This document shows positions 1 to 4,863 of a stretch of 5,069 nt of DNA, one piece after another. A model generated the notes under the pieces. The model had not been told where the DNA came from, made no database searches, and worked only from the letters and a program-made list of their open reading frames with translations. The position numbers and the translations under genes were made by a program. Numbering within the stretch: position 1 is the stretch's first letter; the number at the start of each line of letters is the position of its first letter. Source of the DNA: Gammaproteobacteria bacterium (GTDB lineage Bacteria; Pseudomonadota; Gammaproteobacteria; DSM-16500); the NCBI GenBank assembly GCA_013287025.1, contig JABDEN010000065.1:1-5069 (forward strand), given 5' to 3'.

Positions 1-78
1 TAACAGATTGTTTGAAATTAAAAAACACTATTATATTAAACTTGGTTATAGTTTGATCAAAATATGGGGGTTATTTTC

Positions 79-105
79 AACACCGCGATGAATGCGGTGT
101 TTTTT
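79..105 (+). terminator. Rho-independent terminator of an upstream plus-strand gene
   Basis: An 8-bp perfect stem (aacaccgc at 79-86, gcggtgtt at 94-101) closes a 7-nt loop and runs into a T-tract ending at 105. The T-tract lies only on the plus-strand 3' side, so the terminator serves a plus-strand transcript entering from before position 1. The taa at 1-3 could be that gene's stop, but the frame cannot be verified. On the minus strand the hairpin starts 10 bp after the stop of the 525-residue gene but is followed by a purine-rich stretch, so it is a poor terminator for that gene. Confidence 0.75.
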
Positions 106-110
106 CGTGA

Positions 111-1688
111 TTATCCTCTGGAACCGCCAGACATCGATCGTGGTTTTGGTGAATCATCCAAATCTACCGATACTAAAGATGCGCGTCTAACGCTTACAGG
201 AGAAGAAACCTCATTTGAAGCGGAAGTTTCGCTCTTTAGAAAAGCAGGTAGTGAATACCTTCTTCTATCTATTTTTACTTCGGATGTAGGTTTTGAAATA
301 TTAGGAAGAGATACACTTCTTTCTTTACCGGATGTTGAAGATAATGGAGAAGATCCAGTTGAATCATTTTTTACAGATTTATATTCTGATATTGAAGACA
401 ATGGGGAAGATTCAGTTGAATTAGTTTTTATAGATTTATCTTCTCCTTCGACCTTCGGGTCGTTCTTAACAGATTCCGTCAATCGAGGAGGAACAAATTT
501 TTTATAATTTGGGTTACCACCATTTTGTTGTAAACTTTGTCTGATAGCTTTAGAACTATTTTGTTGAGATTGAATTACAGTAGAATTCCTTGAATCTTTT
601 AGATCTTTATGGATAACAGAGGAAATGAGTTTTTCACCCACCGCAATGATAGACGTACCTATATTTCCTAAAAATGCAACGACTGAACTTGCCAAAATGG
701 AGCCATATACACCCATCGCGGTACTCATCGTTGCAGCGAAAAAGCTACCAATCGCATTTCCTAAACCGGCAACTAATGGTCCACTAAATACTGTACTGAA
801 AGCTGTAACCACTGAGCCAAGGCCGATAGAACTTAGTACAGGTGCAATTTGTCCGCCGGGTACTAAACACGCGGCGATTACAAATAAATTAAGTAAAAGG
901 TGAGGTACAGCTCGTGCAAAAGATTCTAAACATGTGGTCAACGTTGGGTATTTTTCCCCATAACCACCTGTGAAATACGAAAAGATACTTGGAAGGAAAT
1001 TGAAAATACTATCAACTACCAAACGTGCATGATTTAAAGTATTAGCAATAAATATCCCCATTTGTCCAATTAAACTAAAAGGGATACCAACAACTGCCAT
1101 GATTATACGTGCCAATGGATTGGCTTTACTATTAGTCCAAGCAAAATTTAATGGGCTGAAAAGTAATGCGCTTAAACCTCTTAATGCAGCCTCAATATTC
1201 ATGGTGAGACCATAAAAAATAACATTGGGAATTCTAAGAAAAAAAAGAAATGCATCCAATCGACTACGAAATAGTTCGTCACGAGATGGCCATGCTAAAT
1301 TCCAGATGGCGGAGACAGGATTTTCAATTGCAAAAGTCATAAATGATTCATAGTTGCCTAAGCCCTTGGAACCACTTGGATAATTTAATTTTTTTCCAAT
1401 CATAGACGGAGCATTAGATCTAGCATTTCCTATCATACTCCAGGCTACAGTCATTTTAGTTCTTATAAACGATGTAATTTTTTGTGACATGGGTTCGTTT
1501 TTGTTTTTTTGTTTATACCCCTCCCCCATCATTTTTTCTGTATCCGCTACATTATCTAATCCAATGAGCATCTCTTTGAAAATAGAAGCCAAAGATTTTT
1601 CGAGCGGAACTTGAATACTATTTAATCTGTTTGCTTCAGAAGTAATAGCATAAGAATTCGCTTTAAGATCACTATTGGCCTTAGGCAT
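111..1688 (-). CDS. Hypothetical membrane protein with Ser-rich polar C-terminal tail (525 aa)
   Basis: I do not recognise this protein. What can be seen: a polar N-terminal region (1-140) with no signal peptide. A hydrophobic core follows, with candidate membrane segments near 144-163, 193-218, 223-239, 261-277, 281-301 and 303-350, rich in Gly/Ala/Ser in the last ones. A hydrophilic tail of about 165 residues (360-525) is rich in Ser, Lys, Arg and Pro. The tail carries two tandem 19-residue repeats (418-436 and 437-455) sharing SSPLSS, and several basic-Ser motifs: RSVSLP 457-462, RRRYSLP 475-481, RRASL 501-505, RSMS 517-520. The ATG at 1688 has only a weak upstream GAG, so the start is less certain than the frame; Met40 is an alternative. 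The gene stands alone, not in the ribosomal operon, behind a repeat element. A secreted, host-directed membrane protein is a guess from composition; a structural envelope protein is equally open. Confidence 0.85.
   Translation of the reverse strand: MPKANSDLKANSYAITSEANRLNSIQVPLEKSLASIFKEMLIGLDNVADTEKMMGEGYKQKNKNEPMSQKITSFIRTKMTVAWSMIGNARSNAPSMIGKKLNYPSGSKGLGNYESFMTFAIENPVSAIWNLAWPSRDELFRSRLDAFLFFLRIPNVIFYGLTMNIEAALRGLSALLFSPLNFAWTNSKANPLARIIMAVVGIPFSLIGQMGIFIANTLNHARLVVDSIFNFLPSIFSYFTGGYGEKYPTLTTCLESFARAVPHLLLNLFVIAACLVPGGQIAPVLSSIGLGSVVTAFSTVFSGPLVAGLGNAIGSFFAATMSTAMGVYGSILASSVVAFLGNIGTSIIAVGEKLISSVIHKDLKDSRNSTVIQSQQNSSKAIRQSLQQNGGNPNYKKFVPPRLTESVKNDPKVEGEDKSIKTNSTESSPLSSISEYKSVKNDSTGSSPLSSTSGKERSVSLPNISKPTSEVKIDRRRYSLPAFLKSETSASNEVSSPVSVRRASLVSVDLDDSPKPRSMSGGSRG
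331..444 (-). repeat. 57-bp tandem duplication within the 525-aa gene
   Basis: Two adjacent 57-bp units, 331-387 and 388-444, match at 49 of 57 positions by eye. The unit is 19 codons, so the coding frame is kept, and it encodes most of residues 416-453 of the polar tail (shared core SSPLSS). Several of the eight differences change residues, so the duplication is not fresh. Confidence 0.85.
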
Positions 1689-1717
1689 TTCAGAATACTC
1701 AATTTGATTAAAATGTA

Positions 1718-1726
1718 ACTATAGCA
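1718..1726 (-). promoter_or_regulatory. Candidate extended -10 promoter for the 525-aa gene
   Basis: Read on the minus strand, TGCTATAGT fits the extended -10 form TGnTATAAT with one mismatch in the hexamer. No good -35 lies 17 bp upstream (tatttt), which extended -10 promoters tolerate. Transcription would begin near 1711, giving a leader of about 22 nt before the ATG at 1688. In DNA this AT-rich, chance matches are common. Confidence 0.4.
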
Positions 1727-1769
1727 TAAATATATGTATAAAAATAGATCGTTTTATCGAATAACTGAT

Positions 1770-1789
1770 ATTTTTTAGATCATATTAAC
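1770..1789 (-). promoter_or_regulatory. Weak PmrA-box-like direct repeat
   Basis: On the minus strand two 9-mers, GTTAATATG (1789-1781) and CTAAAAAAT (1778-1770), are separated by 2 bp. They match the PmrA half-site cTTAATatT described in Legionella and Coxiella at 7/9 and 6/9 positions, with the expected spacing. It lies about 80 bp upstream of the start codon and 43 bp above the candidate extended -10, farther than a site overlapping the -35. No PmrA gene is visible, and the AT-richness makes a chance match quite likely. Confidence 0.2.
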
Positions 1790-1871
1790 GCTTTGTTTTG
1801 ACAAGGATATTGGATTTGAAGGGGCGACAAGTTATTGATTTAAGGGTGTTTGACTGGAAGTGGAAAGCTAT

Positions 1872-1923
1872 AAACCCTCACCCCTAACCCCTCTCCCCTC
1901 GTTTCACTCCGGGAGAGGGGAAC
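1872..1923 (+). repeat. Hairpin repeat unit A (forward)
   Basis: A ccctcacccctaac lead is followed by a perfect 10-bp inverted repeat, cccctctccc at 1888-1897 and gggagagggg at 1911-1920, around a 13-nt loop. No T-tract follows, so it does not look like an intrinsic terminator. Confidence 0.8.
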
Positions 1924-1944
1924 TTGTCCTATATAAATTATAAA

Positions 1945-1979
1945 TTCCCCTCTCCCATTTATGGGAGGGGGTGAGGGTC
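1945..1979 (-). repeat. Hairpin repeat unit B (reverse, shortened)
   Basis: Read on the minus strand it has the same accctcacccc lead and gggagagggg arm as unit A. The lead runs straight into ctccc, so the taac plus part of the left arm is missing. The inner stem is ctcccat (1952-1958) with atgggag (1961-1967). Confidence 0.75.
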
Positions 1980-2007
1980 TTTAGCTTAACGCAATTATTA
2001 AGAAGCA

Positions 2008-2051
2008 TTTCCCCTCGCCCGCTTGCGGGAGAGGGGTTGGGGTGAGGGTTT
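2008..2051 (-). repeat. Hairpin repeat unit C (reverse)
   Basis: On the minus strand it reads aaaccctcaccccaac and then a hairpin. The stem arms are 2011-2022 and 2025-2036, 12 bp with one internal G/A mismatch (2017/2030) and a tight ttgc-type loop. It is the closest full-length relative of unit A, in opposite orientation, and supplies the right end of the composite element. Confidence 0.8.
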
Positions 2052-2080
2052 GTAGAAAGTTCCCGCGCTACAAAGTAAAA

Positions 2081-2485
2081 CTATTCCACCAACTTCAAAT
2101 GCGAGCGATTTTTCATACTATCGGCTTTCGAAGTCACTAATGGAGGTTGAATATCACCCTCGCCTTCGCCTTCTGCATCTTCATAATCGAAGAACATACC
2201 CTGTTGATTTTCTTGGGCATAAATGGCAAGAACAGCCTTCACAGGAGCGCAAATAATATGGACCACCCCTGAAAAAGAAGCACGAAATTCGACTAAATTA
2301 TTTGAAATCTTAAGATCACGAATGGCGGCTGGGGAAATATTTAAAGTGATCTCACCATTTTCAATATGTTCAAGAGGAACTTTACATTTAGGATAGTTGG
2401 CATTGATGACAATAAAAGGCGAACAGCCACTATCGATAATCCAGTCATAAAAAGCGCGAATCAAATAAGGTTTATTTGATAACAT
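2081..2485 (-). CDS. sspB: ClpXP protease specificity-enhancing factor SspB
   Basis: SspB is a cytoplasmic adaptor that binds the ssrA tag of products from stalled ribosomes and tethers them to ClpX for degradation by ClpXP. The N-terminal substrate-binding domain (about 1-98) follows E. coli SspB closely: PYLIRAFYDW at 6-15, VPLEHIENGEITLNISPAA at 36-54 and VLAIYAQEN at 85-93. An acidic, flexible linker (about 100-128, with EGEGEGD) leads to the ClpX-binding tail LKLVE at 130-134, equivalent to LRVVK in E. coli. At 134 residues it is shorter than the 165 of E. coli, and the loss is in the linker. The ATG at 2485 has a good AGAGGAAA ribosome site and lies 17 bp after the sspA stop, so the two are co-transcribed. 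No T-tailed hairpin follows; the repeat element begins 25 bp downstream of the stop. Confidence 0.96.
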   Translation of the reverse strand: MLSNKPYLIRAFYDWIIDSGCSPFIVINANYPKCKVPLEHIENGEITLNISPAAIRDLKISNNLVEFRASFSGVVHIICAPVKAVLAIYAQENQQGMFFDYEDAEGEGEGDIQPPLVTSKADSMKNRSHLKLVE

Positions 2486-2502
2486 AATTTCCTCTTATTA
2501 TT

Positions 2503-3156
2503 TTATGCCGTTTCTGCATTCGACATTTTTCGTAAGTCTTGTTCGGATTCCGTTAAGCTTGCTTGGAATGAATCACGTGCAAAAATGCGTTCCGCATATT
2601 TCATGACAGATTTCGCTTCTGGTGGTAACGTGATACCCCATGCTGGGAGACGCCATAAAATTGGTGCAATACAGCAATCCACTAAAGAGAAATCTTCATT
2701 CAGAAAATAGGCACCCGTTCCAAAAAGAGGCGCTAATTTAATTAAATAATTGCGTAATTCTTTGGTAGCAGCAGTCACTTCGGATGGCTTTGCACTTTCA
2801 ATCTTACGAACTAATTCACCCCATTCACGATCGATGCGATAAACCATCAAACGTGTTTTAGCGCGGGCAACTGGATAGACAGGCATTAAAGGTGGATGCG
2901 GGAATCGTTCATCCAGGTATTCCATGATGATATTGGCATCATAAAGCACCAATTCACGGTCAACCAATGTAGGTGAAGATCCATAAGGATTTAACTCTAA
3001 TAAATCCTCTAATTTATCCTTGTCATAGACGTCAGTGTTAATGACTTCAACGGAAACACCTTTTTCCGCTAACACGATACGCACTCGATGGCTATATATA
3101 TCTAAAGCACCCGAATACAGTGTCATGATCGAACGTTTATTGGCAACAATAGCCAT
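2503..3156 (-). CDS. sspA: Stringent starvation protein A (SspA), RNA polymerase-associated GST-fold protein
   Basis: SspA binds the sigma70 RNA polymerase holoenzyme and reshapes transcription in stationary phase and acid stress; in Francisella its paralogue partner MglA turns it into a virulence regulator. The 217-residue product matches the 212-residue E. coli protein throughout. The thioredoxin-like N-domain has ANKRSIMTLYSG (5-16), YSHRVRIVLAEKGV (21-34) and PTLVDREL (62-69). The conserved surface PHP is at 86-88 inside DERFPHPPLMPVYPVAR. The helical C-domain contains FSLVDCCIAPILWRLP and RDSFQASLTE. The reading frame stays open upstream to 3273, but I chose the ATG at 3156. Homology begins there, a GAGGGG ribosome site sits about 7 nt before it, and the 39 upstream residues look non-conserved. 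It follows rpsI by 137 bp and precedes sspB by 17 bp. Confidence 0.96.
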   Translation of the reverse strand: MAIVANKRSIMTLYSGALDIYSHRVRIVLAEKGVSVEVINTDVYDKDKLEDLLELNPYGSSPTLVDRELVLYDANIIMEYLDERFPHPPLMPVYPVARAKTRLMVYRIDREWGELVRKIESAKPSEVTAATKELRNYLIKLAPLFGTGAYFLNEDFSLVDCCIAPILWRLPAWGITLPPEAKSVMKYAERIFARDSFQASLTESEQDLRKMSNAETA

Positions 3157-3209
3157 TTGAACACCCCTCAATAAAAAATAAAGACGAATGAGAGAATAGC
3201 TCTTTGGGC

Positions 3210-3281
3210 TGGCTGAGGGATCGAGGATTCGAATCCTGAAGATTAGCGGAATCAAATCCGCTAAAACCATCATGATCCCCC
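3210..3281 (-). other. tRNA-like structured spacer between rpsI and sspA
   Basis: On the minus strand a 7-bp acceptor-like stem forms between GGGGGAT (3281-3275) and ATCCCTC (3221-3215), with one G-T wobble. It is followed by A, G and then CCA (3212-3210). Inside lie a perfect 8-bp hairpin (3243-3250 with 3257-3264, 6-nt loop) where an anticodon arm would be, and a 14-bp palindrome (3224-3237) whose centre reads TTCGAAT like a T-loop. It is not a normal tRNA: the body is only 68 nt, a D-arm is lacking, the loop is 6 nt and the T-stem mispairs. It may be a decayed tRNA, a processing signal in the operon mRNA, or chance. Confidence 0.35.
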
Positions 3282-3293
3282 AAAAAGTCCTTT

Positions 3294-3734
3294 TTAACGC
3301 TTGGAGTATTGTGTACCTTTACGCGCTTTGTGTCTTCCCACTTTCTTACGTTCCACTTCGCGCGCATCTCGCGTTAAATAGCCAGCTTTACGCAGAATTT
3401 TTCGTAATGAGCTTTCGCCACCAGACTCACCACCAGCATCACTAATGCCATCTTCATCATATCGAACTAACGCTCTTGCGATACCATGACGAATTGCACC
3501 CGCTTGACCACTAATTCCGCCACCATTCACGGTGACTATTATATCAAATTTTTCTTGTAATTGGGTGATTTCGAGTGGCTGACGCACAACCATTCGAGCG
3601 GTTTTACGTCCAAAGTACTGATCTAATGTATTTTTATTAATAACAATGTTGCCGGTACCTGGCTTTAAAAACACTCGTGCCGTCGATGTTTTGCGACGAC
3701 CTGTTCCACAAAAATATTGCTTTTCAACTGGCAT
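3294..3734 (-). CDS. rpsI: 30S ribosomal protein S9 (uS9) with internal insertion
   Basis: S9 sits in the head of the small subunit, and its C-terminal tail reaches the P-site tRNA. Family hallmarks are all present: [17 protein letters not shown] (10-26), [17 protein letters not shown] (39-55), [19 protein letters not shown] (71-89), [13 protein letters not shown] (121-133) and the terminal SKR. The product is 146 residues against 130 in E. coli. Two extra residues are at the N-terminus, and 14 (95-108, [14 protein letters not shown]) are inserted between YDE and [10 protein letters not shown]. The insertion contains a doubled GGES. The start chosen is the ATG at 3734, one base after the rplM stop, with GGAAG as ribosome site inside the end of rplM. 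An in-frame ATG at 3752 would add six residues without homology and overlap rplM. It is translationally tied to rplM. Confidence 0.97.
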   Translation of the reverse strand: MPVEKQYFCGTGRRKTSTARVFLKPGTGNIVINKNTLDQYFGRKTARMVVRQPLEITQLQEKFDIIVTVNGGGISGQAGAIRHGIARALVRYDEDGISDAGGESGGESSLRKILRKAGYLTRDAREVERKKVGRHKARKGTQYSKR

Positions 3735-3735
3735 A

Positions 3736-4176
3736 CTATTCTTCCGTATCAAAATCTAAAACTTTAGGTTGTTGCGCTTCATGAGGATGTTCTTTGCCCG
3801 AATATACCTTTAATTTACGATACATATCACGGCCCAAAGGATTTTTGGGTAACATGCCTTTGACTGCTTTTTCGATAACTCTTTCAGGATGTTTAGCGAG
3901 TAACTTATCAAAAGTCACCGCCTTAATTCCACCTGGATAACCGGTATGGCTATAATAAATTTTATCGGTGGTTTTCTTGCCTGTCACTTTAACGAGACTT
4001 GCATTAATTACAATAATATAGTCACCCGTATCGACATGCGGGGTATATTCCGGCTTGTGTTTACCTCGTAGTCGTTTCGCAACTTCGCTTGCAAGACGGC
4101 CTAAGGTTTTACCTGCAGCATCAACCATATACCAATTATGCTGCGCTGTTTCTTTTGTTGCATTATACGTTTTCAT
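3736..4176 (-). CDS. rplM: 50S ribosomal protein L13 (uL13)
   Basis: L13 is an early-assembling large-subunit protein that binds 23S rRNA. The 146-residue product aligns end to end with the 142-residue E. coli protein: [16 protein letters not shown] (15-30), [20 protein letters not shown] (35-54), [12 protein letters not shown] (74-85), [19 protein letters not shown] (98-116) and AQQPKVLDF near the end, followed by a short acidic DTEE extension. The start at 4176 matches the family N-terminus MKTY and has AGGAG at 4181-4185, rather close (4 nt). It is the first gene of the rplM-rpsI-sspA-sspB operon, with a promoter in the divergent gap. In E. coli L13 represses its own operon mRNA; whether the short leader here does so cannot be told. 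Confidence 0.98.
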   Translation of the reverse strand: MKTYNATKETAQHNWYMVDAAGKTLGRLASEVAKRLRGKHKPEYTPHVDTGDYIIVINASLVKVTGKKTTDKIYYSHTGYPGGIKAVTFDKLLAKHPERVIEKAVKGMLPKNPLGRDMYRKLKVYSGKEHPHEAQQPKVLDFDTEE

Positions 4177-4239
4177 CGGACTCCTATTCCATGTACGTCA
4201 CTCACCTCATGGACAGATTTCTAGATTAAAAGATGTCGA

Positions 4240-4268
4240 ATTTTATAGTAACGTATAAAAAGAAGCAA
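4240..4268 (-). promoter_or_regulatory. Putative sigma70 promoter of the rplM operon
   Basis: On the minus strand, TTGCTT (4268-4263) and TAAAAT (4245-4240) are separated by 17 bp; the overlapping TATAAA (4247-4242) is the alternative -10 at 15 bp. Transcription would begin near 4233, leaving a leader of about 57 nt before rplM. Confidence 0.55.
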
Positions 4269-4353
4269 TAGTAAATATATAGAAAAATAAACTACCGACC
4301 ATTCCTATCCTTTCGTTTTTAATTGAAAATTCAGCATTTTTTTAACAAAAGCA

Positions 4354-4382
4354 CTGCCAAAAATAAAGGAATATGTTATTGT
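4354..4382 (+). promoter_or_regulatory. Putative promoter of the HU-like gene
   Basis: An extended -10, TGTTATTGT at 4374-4382, stands 17 bp after a weak -35 CTGCCA (4354-4359). The expected start is near 4389, inside a small inverted repeat (atgca 4383-4387, tgcat 4389-4393) that could be an operator or chance. The leader would be about 29 nt. Confidence 0.45.
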
Positions 4383-4417
4383 ATGCATTGCATCATTTTT
4401 TATGAGAGGAATGTACG

Positions 4418-4801
4418 ATGGCTGCAAAAAAAGCTTCTGCCAGATTAGCGAAAAAAGCTGTAAAAAAACCACATAAGGCAAAAATGCCAGTGGTGAAAGA
4501 CCCATTAACGAAAAGCGGTATTGTGAAGGCTATTATGGATATGACTGGCCTTGCAAAAAAAGATGCTGTCGCGGTAATGGATGCCTTAGGGACTGTTATT
4601 GAGTTACATATCAAAACCCGTGGCCCCGGCAAGTTTACGTTACCAGGTCTTTTGAAGATCAATGTCGTAAACAAACCTGCTACAAAAGCTCGTCCAGGTA
4701 TCAATCCTTTTACTGGCGAAGCAATTACAGTCAAAGCAAAACCTGCGCGCAGAGTCGTGAAAATCAAAGCGCTCAGAAAGCTCAAAGAAATGGCTGCTTA
4801 A
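4418..4801 (+). CDS. HU-family DNA-binding protein with Lys-rich N-terminal extension
   Basis: HU/IHF-type proteins dimerise, bend DNA and organise the nucleoid. This 127-residue protein has two parts. Residues 1-28 form a Lys/Ala-rich basic extension resembling histone H1 tails. Residues 29-127 form the HU fold: helical part with TKSGIVKAIMDMTGLAKKDAVAVMDALGTVI (31-61), FTLPGLLKI (73-81) in place of the usual GFGTF turn, and the DNA-binding arm RPGINPFTGEAI (92-103) with the intercalating proline at 97. The basic end KIKALRKLKEMAA extends the C-terminus. Classical HU is about 90 residues, so this is the longer, tailed subtype, not hupA/hupB. The ATG at 4418 has GAGAGGA seven bases before it. 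It is a single gene, divergent from rplM. A role in compaction or developmental chromatin change is inference. Confidence 0.93.
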   Translation: MAAKKASARLAKKAVKKPHKAKMPVVKDPLTKSGIVKAIMDMTGLAKKDAVAVMDALGTVIELHIKTRGPGKFTLPGLLKINVVNKPATKARPGINPFTGEAITVKAKPARRVVKIKALRKLKEMAA

Positions 4802-4810
4802 CATGATGAA

Positions 4811-4845
4811 AAAGCTGGCATTCTCTTTTCTTGAATGCTAGCTTT
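4811..4845. terminator. Hairpin terminator between convergent genes
   Basis: A 13-bp stem (aaagctggcattc 4811-4823, gaatgctagcttt 4833-4845, one G-T wobble) with a 9-nt loop lies 9 bp after the HU-like stop. On the plus strand only three T end the stem. On the minus strand the stem ends in a run of five T (to 4809), so it terminates the incoming minus-strand gene better, and the HU-like gene weakly. Confidence 0.7.
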
Positions 4846-4863
4846 GCAATTAATCATGGGATT

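Larger units (their letters stand above)
1689..1867. other. AT-rich upstream region of the 525-aa gene
   Basis: No ORF of note lies here on either strand. The part nearest the gene (1689-1790) is very AT-rich and is the natural place for its promoter; candidates are listed separately. The part at 1791-1867 shows no recognisable signal. A TTGACA at 1798-1803 on the plus strand has no matching -10 at usual spacing. Confidence 0.5.
1868..2055. mobile_element. MITE-like composite repeat element with inverted ends
   Basis: The two ends are inverted copies of about 29 bp: the left begins ctataaaccctcacccc at 1868, and the reverse complement of the right end begins ctacaaaccctcacccc at 2055. Both continue into aacccctctccc. 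A 4-bp aaag stands directly outside each end (1864-1867 and 2056-2059), consistent with a target duplication, although 4 bp is weak evidence. Inside lie three G/C-rich hairpin units, one in forward and two in reverse orientation. There is no ORF, so any movement would depend on a transposase elsewhere. Repeats with this ccctcacccc...cccctctccc / gggagagggg pattern are familiar from many proteobacterial intergenic regions. It could instead be a REP-like cluster that never moved as one unit. Confidence 0.6.

Noticed and set aside
12..39. Plus-strand promoter (TTGAAA, TATTAA, 16-bp spacing)
   Set aside because: It leads straight into a terminator at 79-105 with no gene between; a chance match in AT-rich DNA is more likely.
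64..507. Plus-strand ORF of 147 codons
   Set aside because: It begins over the terminator hairpin, is antisense to the much longer 525-aa gene, and its acidic repeats are only the mirror of that gene's tandem repeat.
625..903. Plus-strand ORF of 92 codons
   Set aside because: Lies wholly inside the 525-aa gene on the other strand, with no ribosome site or recognisable features.
1872..2051. CRISPR array from the three similar G/C-rich repeats
   Set aside because: Only three diverged units in mixed orientation, without regular spacers or cas genes.
3157..3273. 39-residue N-terminal extension of sspA
   Set aside because: E. coli-type homology begins at the ATG at 3156, which has a strong GAGGGG site; the extension is read from the structured spacer.
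3214..3281. Canonical tRNA gene
   Set aside because: No D-arm, a 6-nt loop in the central hairpin and mispaired T-stem; kept only as a tRNA-like structure.
3137..3367. Minus-strand ORF of 76 codons across the rpsI end and spacer
   Set aside because: Out-of-frame shadow of rpsI and sspA.
3735..3752. Earlier rpsI start adding MIRKNS
   Set aside because: Would overlap rplM, adds non-family residues, and the ATG at 3734 is properly placed after GGAAG.
4393..4785. Minus-strand ORF of 130 codons antisense to the HU-like gene
   Set aside because: Hydrophobic mirror of a Lys-rich gene; the plus-strand product is a clear HU family member.
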